DNA from: Heterodera schachtii | Taxonomy: Eukaryota; Nematoda; Chromadorea; Rhabditida; Heteroderidae | Length of the DNA: 64,000 nt | Assembly (NCBI GenBank): GCA_023374025.1 | Contig: SIJG01000105.1 | Location: 186,001 to 250,000 of the forward strand | Direction of reading: 5' to 3' | Shown here: positions 47,601 through 58,151 of the stretch, piece by piece | Numbering within the stretch: position 1 is the first letter of the stretch | Layout of the letters: each line of letters begins with the position of its first letter | Position numbers and translations under genes: made by a program | Notes under the pieces: model-generated | Told to the model about the DNA's origin: nothing | Seen by the model: only the letters and a program-made list of their open reading frames with translations | Databases searched by the model: none

Positions 47601-48008
47601 TGTGAAAAAAGCGGGAACATCCACCATACACAGCATGGCACAGTCCCCCGTTGGCGTGCAATTCCTAAATTGGATATCATTTTGTAATGCCAAATGAAAG
47701 TGTGAGCACTTGCTGAATCTGAGCACTCCGTTATGCTTTTCCACGAACGGATTCCCGTAGAAAAAAGACCTCGAGTCCGAACCTTAAAAAAAGCAAAATT
47801 TGATGGTTTCACTTGAATTTCAAAAACCCAAAATGATTGGCTCTCTGATCGGTGCAATGGAAATTGTTTCGTTGGTTTTCTCATTCTTCAATACATTTTT
47901 GACGTTCTTCAGCAAACGATTTGTGTCCACTGCACTTGAGTAACGCTTGCGTGGGACCGAATCTTTTGTGTCATTTTTATCCGCCATTTGTTCATTTTTC
48001 TTTTCCAT
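44612..48008 (-). CDS. BRAP: BRCA1-associated protein (BRAP/IMP) homologue, RING and UBP zinc-finger ubiquitin ligase
   Basis: Minus-strand gene, ATG 48008, stop 44612. Order: basic Ser/Lys-rich start, [16 protein letters not shown], the RRM-like BRAP2 domain ([18 protein letters not shown], then [11 protein letters not shown]), a RING finger assembled across exons ([47 protein letters not shown]), a UBP-type zinc finger ([49 protein letters not shown]) and a C-terminal coiled coil ([20 protein letters not shown]). All RING cysteines and histidines are present; one cysteine codon is split by an intron (CTT TG|T). Family role: cytoplasmic E3 ligase that modulates Ras/MAPK signalling and retains nuclear-localisation-signal proteins. 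The introns hold several repeats (44874-45000, 46621-46820, 46950-47090). Confidence 0.92.
46621..46820. repeat. 200-bp fold-back repeat around a C/G tract in a BRAP intron
   Basis: The left arm 46621-46694 and right arm 46749-46820 are inverted copies (TTGAAAAATTTCTTAATTTG against CAAATTAAGAAATTTTTCAA, and TTTTGTCCTGT against ACAGGACAAAA). The loop is a C run, a short spacer and a G run of about 20, which can themselves pair. No coding capacity. Confidence 0.75.
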
Positions 48009-48854
48009 TTTTCGCTCTATAATTTATTTTGACTATAATAAAAAATAATAATAAACACAGGGGATATGTAAAAAAAACGAGGCCAAAAAGCGAGGCAATG
48101 AGCAACTTAGGTAATCACTAGGGTTATAAAATAATATAATTTATTATTTGCACACACTTTTTCAAAAAACAAGACATGTGTCAATAAATAGAGAGTGCAG
48201 AGAAAAATACATTTCTCTCATTTTGGCGTACTATTTCATTACAGAGAAAGAAAAACTTAAAAAATTACGATATTCAAGGACCATTTTTGAGGATTTTTGC
48301 CAACCAAATTGGACAAACTTGGTATCATTCGAAAGCTCTCGACAAGGATAAGCTTTTTCTAAGCAAATGCTAAGCAATTCAATGAGCTAGAAAAAAGATA
48401 TGAGCGTTTGAAAATTTGTTTTTTGAATAACTTTTGAATTTGAGCATAGACAAATAATAAATCAGTAGAAAGATTCAGAAATTTTTCTCAATCTGTATGT
48501 AAAATTTGAAGCGGATTTAACATAGGACAAAAAAACTATACATAGAAATGTAAATTCGGTTTTTTTCTATTAACAGAGATATAAAAAAATAGTACGCCAA
48601 AATGAGAGATGCTTTTTTCTCTGCACTCTCTATTTATTGGTTCATGTCTCGTTTTTTGAAACGGTGTGTTAAATAAAAATTTATGGATGAAATTTGTTAT
48701 AAATCCCCTTTTTAAAATTTTGCGCTATCGGCACCGCCTGACCAATTTCAACCAAAATACTAACAAATATGACCTTCACATTTTTTTCAAAAATGACCCA
48801 AAATTACTTTTTCTTTCTTTTTTTCAGACCAAAATTAATTTGCTCCCTCTCTAA
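48009..48854. other. Divergent promoter region of BRAP and QCR6 with a TIR element
   Basis: 846 bp, AT-rich, of which 516 bp is the inverted-repeat element at 48153-48668. The remaining 100-200 bp on each side must contain both promoters unless the element contributes. Confidence 0.55.
48153..48668. mobile_element. 516-bp element with about 95-bp terminal inverted repeats
   Basis: The left end CACACTTTTTCAAAAAACAA and the reverse complement of the right end CACACCGTTTCAAAAAACGA start repeats that stay similar for about 95 bp, including AATAAATAGAGAGTGCAGAG and TCTCATTTTGGCGTACTAT. The centre has no open frame of note. No clear target duplication. Confidence 0.85.
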
Positions 48855-49242
48855 ATGCCGAAGGTTTGTGCTTTTCCTGTTAACTCTGATTTTGGCACTT
48901 TTTCACTATTTTACAGGAAGAAGTGCCGGAAGGAGTTGACCAGCTGATATATTTTCGTGAGCAATGCGAGCATAAGGTTGCCCATTTGAAGTCCATTTTG
49001 GAGGAATGCAACGAGCGCGTGCGGTCCAAGCCGAAGACCACTGAAATTTGTCACATGGTTCGATTTAAGTATTATCATTGCATTTTTGATTAGAATGTTG
49101 CAAAATTGGGAGCCGGTCACAAAATTAGGCGAATCACTCGTTTTTGTTCACTAATATCTATGTCTGCCTACAGGAGATGATCGACTACGTGGAGGGCCTC
49201 GATCATTGTGCCAAACCGAAGGCATTCAAAGCACTGAAATGA
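48855..49242 (+). CDS. UQCRH: Cytochrome b-c1 complex subunit 6 (hinge protein, QCR6/UQCRH)
   Basis: Three exons: 48855-48863 (only Met-Pro-Lys), 48917-49057, 49174-49242; 72 residues, phases 0. Motifs FREQCEHKV, LEECNERVRSKPKTTEICHM and EGLDHCAKPKAFKALK give the paired-cysteine helical hairpin of the hinge protein; the four cysteines (REQC, EECN, EICH, DHCA) sit where the two disulphides form. The protein sits on the intermembrane-space face of complex III and assists cytochrome c1 to cytochrome c electron transfer. The acidic N-terminal stretch of vertebrate and yeast homologues is reduced here to EEVPEGVD. A 9-nt coding first exon is unusual but the phase and the family start support it. 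Divergent from BRAP. Confidence 0.9.
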
Positions 49243-50854
49243 TGCCCTTCCCCCGCCGGATGATTACTTAGGAGTTTTGTCTGTTAATGTTTTTCGGATT
49301 TATGACGACGATAAATCAGCAAGCTTTTCAAATGGATATTAATCAACTGGTAAAATATGTAATTAAACTCATTGGTGCCTTTTGCGAATGTAAATTAATC
49401 AAATATTAACGCAACGAATTTTCGGCGCTATATGAAAAGTGGTCGATTTTGAATTTTATCAAAAACAAAAGGGGGGGTCCTTTTGTTTTACAATTTTTTT
49501 TGTGATAAAAAAACCAGAAAATTTATTATCCGGGGTTTTAGAGGTCGCTGATCACGAATCTGACATCTAATTCGAGGTTATGGACCCCAAGAACCCCAGG
49601 GAATAAATTTTCATGACTATATATTAAAAAATTTTGCAAAGCAAAAGGGTCCCCCCTTTTGTTTTTACTTTTTGATAAAATTCAAAATCGACCACTTTTC
49701 ATATAGCGCCGAATTTTCTCTCGTTAATTGAGAGATGAATTACTTGGAATTTCCTTTTTTGGGTAGTGAATAATATATTTTTATTTTAAAATATTTGTAT
49801 GATTCGCTTCCTCAGTCTCTTGCAATTCTTATTCTTCAACCATTTGCTGGTCCATTTTCGGTTGCTTTGTAATTTCATTTTGCCTTCAAATGCTTTTTCT
49901 TTGTTATGACCATAGATCACTCGCTTCTCACTTTTTCTCGTAAAATTTCCTTTTTAAGAAAAGAAAACGGGTGGAAAGTCACTTCATTAGGAGACACTTT
50001 CGAAGGCGCAATTTGCCATTTCGAGGAGCGTCGCCTTTAACCGTCCATCATTCACTTCTCTTTGTCCATTATTCATTTTGCACATTCTGCGGTTGGTAAT
50101 TCCCCCCCCCCCTTCGAAGAAGCTCCCCCCCCCCCCCCCCCGCTTTTGAAAGGATTTGTGTGATCGATAAATGAAGGGAGAGGTGAGTGAGGAGCACTTT
50201 CGACCCTCCGATGGGCTCTCCCCCCTCCCCCCCCCCCCCGTTTGCCCTGTATACGCAAATACAATTGAATGGCGACTGATGAGGGGACTCGGGTGGGTGT
50301 TGAGGAAGAGAAGAGAACCCCCGGGGGGGGGGGGGGGGGATTCTGAGAAAGGAAAGTCCTTCTTTGGATGTTGAAGAACTCTCATTTTCCTCCTCCTCAA
50401 AAGCATAATAATATGTGTAACGGCACGCACTTTTTTGCCCTTCAACGGATGGACGGACTGTTTTTGCATTTTGCTCCTTCCTTTTTTTGTGTTATGAAAA
50501 AATCATTTCGGTGCGATTTGTTGCCCTTTGAAGGGCCATTCCCACTGACCATTGTTGTTTTATTGGATCACTAATTATAACAATTAATTGTTCTGACACC
50601 CGTCGACTTTCAATTTTCAAGTCGAAAAAGCATTGCTCACTTTCTATGGCCTCAAGAAGGAGGGTGTCCTTCTAATGAATGAATGGGTTTCTTTTTGCTT
50701 TCCCTTTGCCCCAATCTTTCGTCCATTTATTGTCTCCTCCCCCCTAATTACTCTTTCTTTTGCATTTTAATGAAACGGTTAAATGGGCATTTGTTCTTCC
50801 TTTCATTTAGCAGAGGGCACCCTTCGCCAATTGAGTGCGTTTTTTGGCATTGCC
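49243..50854. other. Intergenic region with a TIR element and C/G runs
   Basis: Contains the 293-bp inverted-repeat element at 49421-49713, then AT-rich sequence and C/G runs at 50101-50111, 50126-50141, 50226-50239 and 50323-50339. No exon is seen until the secreted-protein gene. Confidence 0.55.
49421..49713. mobile_element. 293-bp inverted-repeat element
   Basis: The left end TTCGGCGCTATATGAAAAGT and its exact reverse complement at the right end are the start of inverted repeats of about 45 bp (through GGTCGATTTTGAATTTTATC), followed by further complementary AAAAGGGGG/CCCCCTTTT parts. No open frame. The flanks are AT-rich and no secure target duplication is visible. Confidence 0.82.
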
Positions 50855-52832
50855 ATGGCTTTTCCCCTCCTCCCCTTCTTTTTTCTGTTTCCGCTTGTCC
50901 TCGTCCCTCTCCAAAGGACAGCTGCGGTTCATCCACCGCTGTTCAACCGAATTGTCCCCACCAGCGAACGGACAGTGAATCTGACTTTGACGCGGGATTT
51001 TGGCGAGGCAAAAGCGGTGAATTTTGGTTGGAAAAGCGAAATTTTAGAGGACATTCGTTTTGGAGGATTATCCAAAAAATGAACGAAAAATTTATTTATT
51101 GGAAAGATTATGCCTTTAATTAGTAGGGATGGGATTTTTAGTGATAAAAAATCCCAAAATAATTAACTAAATAGTGACCAAAAAATGCCAAAATAGTGGC
51201 GAAAAAGTTCCAAATTTAGGGGTGTAATTTTTTAAATAGCTATTTTTAATTTGAAAATAATTTAAAATTAAGGAAAAAGATTTTATTCACTGATTGCAGT
51301 TACAAAATATTTTCTTAGCAAATATTGAACAAGAAAAAAAATTTGGGGGAAGAATTTTTGTGAAATTTTTCCAATTCTTAGGGGTGTATTTTTGAAAATT
51401 TTTAGGTCGATTCTTAGGGGTGTATTTTTGAAAATTTTTTAGGTCGATTCTTAGGGGGTGTATTTTTCGTTTTTATTGCAATTTTTGGTAAGTTTTCCAA
51501 AAATGCCAAAATAGTGGCAAAAATAATGACGAAACGCCAAAATAGTGGCAAAAAATTATTTTAGTGGCCAACTTCCGAAATAGTTTTTTTTAGTGGCAAA
51601 GCTCCAAAATAATGATTCCTAGTGATGAATAGTGGCACTAAAAACGAAAAATTTTCGAAAAAGAATGTGTTTTTCGTGCATTTCTCGACGAGTTAAAGCC
51701 GCAGAAAAAATAATTAAAAAACTAAGAATCCCATCCCTATTAATTAGGCCGCTTCAAAAAATGAGTTTAAGGGGAACGATGAAAGCGCAAATAATTCAAA
51801 TTTGACCGCATCACCGGTGGAGGCGAAAATTCATCGACTGAAAGAGCTGAGAAACGAAATGCGTGCATTGACGGCGATGATCAAAGAAGAACGACGACGA
51901 AGTGGGCTGGCGGGGGCTCAAACGAAACTTAGGCGACTCGAAAACATTCAGGCAAATCCAAAGACATTCGGCACCGGCACCGATCAATCGCGGAGAAAAT
52001 GCGCACCGAAATCAGTGGGACAATTAAAAATGGAATTGAAATGCATAATTTCCTCATTTGTTTTTCTCAGGCAGACAATTTCGAAAATGGCGCAAAAAAG
52101 TGCTAAGCAAAATTCACTTGGTTATGCAACGATTGGACCAATTGGAGGGCGAAATGCACAGGACAAAGGATAATTTGCAAAAAGTGATGCACGACAACGG
52201 CCGGGAGAAAGGGGGCAAATGGGGCGGGGGCAGCAAAAAGCGGCGGGTGAGGGAAAGCATTAAAAGTGGAAAAGAGAAAGCCGACTTAGCCACCGCCTTC
52301 GCATTCCGCCGAATCATTGTCAGCAGTGCGCCGCGTGCAAATGAATCGGCGCGGCGAATTGGGCAATGTGTGCCAAAACCACGGGGAGTGCAAGCCCGGT
52401 ACAATGGGATGAGCAATGCCACCAATAAATGAACGATCTTATCCCGCCCCAAGGCCATTGCTGTCTCCGGGACGCCCCAATGTCTACAGTACCCCTGCCG
52501 ATTGGACGAGGCATCGGACACTGTGTACGGTACGCGCTTGAGGAAGGCGTCGACTGCCAACACTCGTGCGCATGCGCAGCACAACTTTTGTGCTTCAGGG
52601 AGCACCAACAGCAGCAGCAAAAGGTGGGCAAGAGAGAGGAAGAGCCTTTGAGAAAAGAGCATATCAATTAAATTAGAAATTTTGACTTTTTAAGACAAAT
52701 GCCAACAGTTCTTCGCCGGTGGCTGTCTGTAAAAGGGCTTCATCTTCGGATTTGCTGAACGGAGTGTACGAAAATGCATTGGATTCCGTGTTCGAACATC
52801 CCAAAAGAGTGCTTAATGCCAATGTTTTTTGA
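50855..52832 (+). CDS. Secreted coiled-coil protein with Dickkopf/prokineticin-like cysteine pattern
   Basis: Exons 50855-51016, 51748-51901, 52071-52265, 52324-52398, 52490-52623, 52695-52832; 858 nt, 285 residues, phases consistent. MAFPLLPFFFLFPLVLVPLQ is a signal peptide. The middle is charged coiled coil (IHRLKELRNEMRALTAMIKE; HLVMQRLDQLEGEMHRTKDN) with a basic KKRRVRE stretch. The C-terminal third has eight cysteines: NVCQNHGEC, GHCVRYALEEGVDC, CQHSCACAAQLLC and a last AVC. The C-x-C-x5-C with preceding C-x10-C resembles the second cysteine domain of Dickkopf Wnt antagonists and prokineticins; this is resemblance in spacing, not an established homology. The junctions of exons 2-4 are the least secure. 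Intron 1 contains a TAGGG-type mobile element that ends at the acceptor of exon 2. Confidence 0.6.
51124..51739. mobile_element. 616-bp TAGGG-ended inverted-repeat element with 8-bp target duplication
   Basis: Ends TAGGGATGGGATTTTTAGT and ACTAAGAATCCCATCCCTA are inverted repeats with one mismatch. TTAATTAG flanks both sides (51116-51123 and 51740-51747). The interior repeats AAAATAGTGGC and a TTCTTAGGGGTGTATTTTT motif. No coding capacity. The ends and the 8-bp duplication fit non-autonomous hAT-type elements and the element family at 7365 and 15442. Confidence 0.88.
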
Positions 52833-53418
52833 GAACTGAAAACCAAATTCAAAAGAAATCAAAAAATCCGAGTCTCTTTTTATTTATTTATTTTCCTCTA
52901 TTTGTCCACGCCATTCCCATCTCATTTAACAACCCTTTCATTTGACTGTGGCAATTTTAAAATTGCGTTCCTTCCGCTTTCCTCCGTTGCATTTTATTTA
53001 ATTAATCCGTTCATTGGTCCTTCGGCTTTTTGTTTTGTCCAAATCTTTATTGAATTAATTACAAAACATTCCTTTCTCTCTGCTGATCCTTTCTCTTTCT
53101 TATCTGCAACTTTATCAATTAATCAGTTTTTTCCGACTGACGTAAATAAACACAAAAAGAGATCAGTTGACTCCTTTTCTGACATGATTTCTAATGAAAC
53201 TTATGTCAGTTTGGGAGGGGGACGGACGTGTAAAATTTACGATAATTAATCGGTTTAATTGAGGCCAAAGGTAATTAGATAATTAATTACCAACTGTAAA
53301 TTGAATTCCCATTCACATATTCTTTCTTTCCATTAAAATCTTCCATTAAAAATAACATGGGTTATTATGTAATCGCTCCCCGGCTCATTTTATTCTGTCC
53401 GTTTTAAGAGAAAAAAAA
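52833..53418. other. Intergenic gap before the Gln-rich secreted protein gene
   Basis: 586 bp, AT-rich and without a recognisable exon; ends in an A9 run directly before the next ATG. Confidence 0.55.
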
Positions 53419-53960
53419 ATGTCGAATTGTAATTTTGTCGTTATTTTCGCTTTGTTTGTTTTTGTCGCCGTTTTGGATGCGAAAAAACCAATCGTTCAAC
53501 AGAACAACCAACAACAGCAGAGAACGGTGGCCGAGCCAAAGAAACAGCCGCAGAAAGTGGCAGAGGCCGAGGAATTGCCACAACAGACGAAACAGCCACA
53601 ACAGCAGCAGGAAGTGGGGGAGGGACAAAGCGGGGGAAAAGCAACCAAACACCCTTTTGGCAAAGGAAAGCCCAACGACGCAATGCGTACAGCAAAAGGT
53701 GCGCAAACCGAAGAGCCTAAAGGCACTGACGGAGTACGAACTGTGCAAGCAAGAATGCCGAAGGAAGCGCGACCAGGAATCGGCGAATGAGGCGAACTGA
53801 ACGGGGGGGAGGGGCAAAGTGTGCCGAGGAAACAGAAAATATTCCCATTTCTTTTCAGTACATTGACTATCTGAGGGAAGAGCTACGGCTTGCCGAAGAG
53901 CGTGTCGAAGCTGAAGCACTGCAGCAGCAGCAACAATTGCAATACGCAAATGGCCTTTGA
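53419..53960 (+). CDS. Secreted Gln-rich protein, 140 residues, three exons
   Basis: Exons 53419-53613, 53666-53791, 53859-53960 (423 nt). SNCNFVVIFALFVFVAVLDA is a signal peptide. A Gln/Pro/Lys-rich segment follows (KKPIVQQNNQQQQRTV), then a compact charged domain: ALTEYELCKQECRRKRDQES and ANEYIDYLREELRLAEERVE, with a C-x3-C pair and amphipathic helices, ending in a QQQQQ stretch. The frame of the conserved-looking TEYELCKQEC block requires removing a 52-nt intron (GTGGGG...GCAAAG) from what otherwise reads as one long exon. The second intron starts GCGAAC after AATGAG and ends TTTTCAG; no GT donor keeps the frame, so it is called GC-AG. The family is not recognised; function unknown. Confidence 0.65.
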
Positions 53961-54124
53961 GAGGGAAGGGGCGGAGGACAAACGAATGAATGCCATTGAT
54001 GGTAGACAGAAATGAAGCATGTAAAACTGATTTTATGCAGCAAAACATCCGGTGTCAGCCAATTTTAACGAAAATACGATCAAAATTTGTCTTTGCTCAA
54101 ATGCCTCTTCTGTGTGTCTGTTTT

Positions 54125-55505
54125 TCATCGCTTCCCATGCTCCGCGTTTTCTCCACTTTTGCTGTTCTGCAGCTCCTTTTGCACATCCGCCGTCCTTCCT
54201 CCATCGCTTCTCTCCTGCAGCATTTGCATCCCTTCCGCCCTCCGTTGTGCCACCATTGCCACGCTGTCCTCCACCCAATAAAGCTTTCGGTAGTCCTCCT
54301 GCAGTTTGTCCACCAGCGGCCTTTCCTCGAGACTTGGCAGGCCGTAACGCTTGTCGATGTGAGTGCCCGGTTCAAGGCCAAACAGTTCCTCCAGGCTCAT
54401 CAATGTTGACCAATGCGGGTACTGAAAATGCACGTGAGGAAGTGGCGGTTTGAATCATGAATGGCATCACAACATAAGGAGGGGCCAATGACCAAAGAGC
54501 CATTAAAAATAATTATGAGTCACAAAAATTGGTGTGGGAAAAATCCCGGAGGAATCGAAAAATTGGCCGGGGGGGGGGGGAATTGGTAAGGGAAGGAGGG
54601 CGCAGCTAATTACTTAATTTTTTATTTTTGTCTCGGTTGTTAATGATTATGCCCTGACAGTCACAAACATTCGGGTCCCACCTTTTTACGACCGGTTGGC
54701 GCCACAGCCGAGTGCCATTCCCATTTGGCCCTTTAATAAAAGTCAGTCAGATAAATGCCTTTTCCATGCGTATAATTCTTTGCTTTTTGTCTTACATTCG
54801 CATTGTTTGTTTCACGTAGTCTAACGGTTCGAAATTTCTCATTTCGTCCAACATTTCATTCATTCGTTGACGAAATTTCGCCTCGTTCTTAACAAAACAG
54901 CGAGTGTTATGGCAGTTCGTACAAGAAACATTTTTACAAAGGGTATTTCATACAATCATTTTTTAAGGAATTAAGAAAAAGCTGATTTTTTAAAGTCGAG
55001 TCCCAGTTCGGGTTTTGAATTGTATGTCAGAAGGCCTCAAAAACCCCTCACAACCCGATTTTTGTTTTTAATTTTTGAAAAATTTTAATTCCAATTATAA
55101 GAACATTTTTGTAAAGATGCAAAGGAGAAGGGTACGCTGAAAATACTCTTGCACCAAAATTTCAATTCGATATCATTAAAACTACAAAATTATTGAGAAT
55201 TTTTTTAGCGCATGCTTTGCTCGGCTCGCGAAATTAAAGATTACACCCATAACACAGTGGTTGATCTACCGCTCCACCCGTTTCTCGCCCACCTTCGCCT
55301 TTTTCACGGCATGTCTTCTTTGGTACTGGTACCAGTACTTTTTGTAGCGCTTCTTCCGCTTCATCTTTTTGATTTTGTGCCTCCTTATCTTCAAAATTCT
55401 CGGGTTGCTGGTGGGGCGCTGCACGCGGCCCATCTGTGACAAAACCATCGGAGTGCCGGCACTGAGAAGCGCGGCACGGAGGGAACGACAAAATGTGCCG
55501 AACAT
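54125..55505 (-). CDS. Mitochondrial small-ribosomal-subunit protein mS38/AURKAIP1-like
   Basis: Exons 55505-55278, 54887-54796, 54730-54682, 54421-54125; 666 nt, 221 residues, phases consistent. The N-terminus MFGTFCRSLRAALLS is basic and Ser-rich like a mitochondrial targeting sequence. NPRILKIRRHKIKKMKRKKR matches the basic mS38/Cox24 core (VLKIRRRKMNxHKYRK) of the mitochondrial ribosome. After it come a helix FRQRMNEMLDEMRNFEP, KWEWHSAVAPTGRKK and a long C-terminal part (EELFGLEPGTHIDKRYGLPS, ERPLVDKLQEDYRKLYWVED) that I do not know from vertebrate mS38, so this is either a lineage extension or another mitochondrial protein sharing the basic motif. It begins 214 bp downstream of the acetyl-CoA acetyltransferase stop on the same strand, spacing typical of nematode operons. 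Confidence 0.62.
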
Positions 55506-55719
55506 TCCCTTTACGAAGAACAGAAAAAACCAATGAGAGCACTGGAAGGATAATGAATGAATTGTCGGTTTAAAACAAAGATTTAAAAATGGTAATTTAG
55601 GAATAATTCACAACCAGAAAAACACAGGAAAACGCGAAAAACCGAACTGATTATTTATAATTTAAAAAGGACAAATTCGAAACTAAGAAATTCTAACAAT
55701 CGGCGAACAGTTTTCTGAA

Positions 55720-57357
55720 TCAAATTCTTTGCACAAGAATGGCAGTCGCTTCTCCGCCTCCGTTGCAAATTGCAGCGACACCAAATTCCCCTGAAAATTA
55801 TAAATTTGGTGGCTTTTTCGCGGTTTTTATTACACTGACCTGACTCGAGTTGATGCGCCAAAGTGACCACAATCCGTGCCCCCGAACATCCAATGGGATG
55901 GCCTAGCGCCACCGCTCCGCCGAGTGCGTTTACCCGCGCCGGGTCCAAGTCGAGCTGACGAATGAAAGCCAAGGCAGTGACGGAGAACGCCTCATTGACC
56001 TCCCAACGCGCAATTTGATCGATCGAAATGTTCACCGATTGTAACAACTGAATTTTTACATTAGCCCTTCCTTTTAAATAACACAAGAGACTTTTTGGAT
56101 TGCTATAAGTAATTTAACAAATCAAATTTAATGGGTTTATAAGTCGAAACGAATGTAAGTGGGCGTTGGCCAAGCATTTAATTTCCAAGAATACCGTTTT
56201 GACCGCGTCAACGGGCGCCACTGTGAAGTCGACGGGCGCTCTGCCAGCCTCGGCGTAGGCGATAACCTTAGCCAACGGTTTTGCCCCTTCAACTTGGCCT
56301 GATGCGATCACAAGCGATGCCGCTCCGTCATTCTGAAAATGCTCAAAAATTACAAAAATGCTCAACATTGAGTGCCAAAACCGCTCACCAATGAGCTGGC
56401 GTTAGCCGCCGTGATGGTACCGGTGCCGTCCTTGACAAACGCCGGCTGCAGCGAAGGCACTTTGTCGGGCATTAGTCGCCGATGCTCTTCGTCCTCTGCC
56501 ACCACTAACTCGGTGCCTTTCCGCTGTTTGACTTTCACCGGCACAATTTCCGCACCAAATGCGCCGCACGCCCACGCGCGAGTCGCACGAGCATAGGAGG
56601 CGAGTGCATACGCGTCCTGCTGCTCACGCGTGAAGCCAAATTCAGCAACCGTTTTCTCAGCACAAACGCCCATCGGTTGGCCGAGCATTGCGTCCGAAAT
56701 GCCATCGCGTTGGATGGAATCCTTACAATTAGCAACATTTGCTCAGTAAAAGCCAATTATAAATTTAAACAACCAAAAGTTTGATATCCCCGTAATTGTT
56801 GTCACCACGAGCCAAGTAAAATGGTGCCTGACTCATACTTTCAACGCCAACCACCAAAACCACGGAACGTTGTCCCAACTGCACAGATTGGGCACCCAAA
56901 ATCAATGCCTTAAGACTGGAAGAGCACACTTTGTTCACAGTGTACGCCTGCCTCGCTTCGGGGATACCTAAAAATTGCTTTAACACATATAATCAAATAA
57001 ACACCGATCATTCGTCGTGCTCACTCCTCATAAAAATGCCGCAACCAACCGGATTTAATCGCGATTTGGCGTGATACATTTTGGCCCGACCCAGCGCTGA
57101 GCACACAGCCAGTCACCGTCTCTTCCACTTGGTCAGGCCTTAATCCGGCCCTTTTGATCGCTTCGGTAGCAACGAAAGTGCCCAAATCAACGGCATTAAG
57201 GTTGGCAAAGGATGAGCGAAAAGAAGCGATCGGAGTGCGCACAGCGGACAGAATGAAAACATCCTGAAAACCAGTGGGATGTGTGGGAGGAGCGGTAAAG
57301 TGAACTCAGTCATTAAAAAATGACCTGGGGAAGGACTGAGGAAGGAGGCGAAGACAT
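55720..57357 (-). CDS. ACAT: Acetyl-CoA acetyltransferase (thiolase)
   Basis: Minus strand, ATG 57357 ([11 protein letters not shown]) to stop 55720. It condenses two acetyl-CoA to acetoacetyl-CoA or the reverse, in ketone-body and isoleucine metabolism. Seen: [44 protein letters not shown], the nucleophile [113 protein letters not shown] with the second active-site cysteine, and [15 protein letters not shown] at the end. All catalytic residues of a biosynthetic-type thiolase are present. An alternative upstream exon (ATG near 57527) would give MASFLQQSAALKTKKFIRQR, resembling a mitochondrial presequence, so cytosolic and mitochondrial forms are both conceivable. Confidence 0.93.
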
Positions 57358-58097
57358 CGTCGGCTTGAAAAAGACCCTTAGAAATTGGCAAAATTAGGAG
57401 GCTGCTTTGTTAATGATGGAACGTTGGACTGATTGGTGGTGAGAAATGGGGTGATCCACCGCCTCTTTGCCTTATAAATTTTTTCGTTTTCAGCGCAGCC
57501 GACTGCTGTAAAAATGAAGCCATTCTTTTTTGTAAGGGGCAGTGAAGAAAAGGAAAGGTCGAGCGAGAAGGAGGAGAGTTGCATCCTAAAGAAGTGGTGA
57601 ATGATAAGATCAAATCGATCATATTTTTCATTTCAGGGGCTAATTATAAGCGAAAGAGTGAGTCCAGAGAAGGGGGGGGGGGGGGGGGGAATGGAAAATC
57701 ATTCACGCGGATCGAATCGGGCGAGAAACAGAGAAAATGGATGAAAGAAGTTAACTAAATTAAATTTATCATTCTTGAAATGTAAAAAGATGCGTTTAAG
57801 CGAATTTGGTGCTTATTTGTTAGGTATTTTTGTGCTTAATTTGGCGTAAAAATTTTTTATTAATATTTAATTTAAATTTATCTTCAATCGGACATTTTTT
57901 ACATTTCTTTACAAATTTAAATATGTAAGAATCGGCATTTCTGAATTCGGTTGCATCTTGAAAATAGTCAGTATCGAATTTAAAATAGGAAATCAAAATT
58001 AGACCTCTTAATAGCTTATTTGTTAGGATCACAAAATAGGAGTTGTTCCTCCCATACAAAAACAAAGTTTGCATTTTTCCGCAGTGTTCTTCAATGG
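57358..58097. other. Upstream region of the thiolase gene
   Basis: Contains the possible upstream exon of the thiolase gene (57400-57600) and a G run at 57675-57689. The AT-rich part 57780-58080 has an 84-codon minus-strand open frame without a recognisable domain. No other gene is called. Confidence 0.4.
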
Positions 58098-58151
58098 CAA
58101 AATCGCCCTTTCTTAAAATGGCTCATGCCATAAACCGAACGCCGATTGGTG
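58098..58151. repeat. Left copy of 54-bp target-site duplication
   Basis: CAAAATCGCCCTTTCTTAAA followed by 34 more bases ending GATTGGTG is identical to 59181-59234. It brackets the retrotransposon insertion. The copy includes an ATG that begins the small coding frame seen intact at the right copy. Confidence 0.9.
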
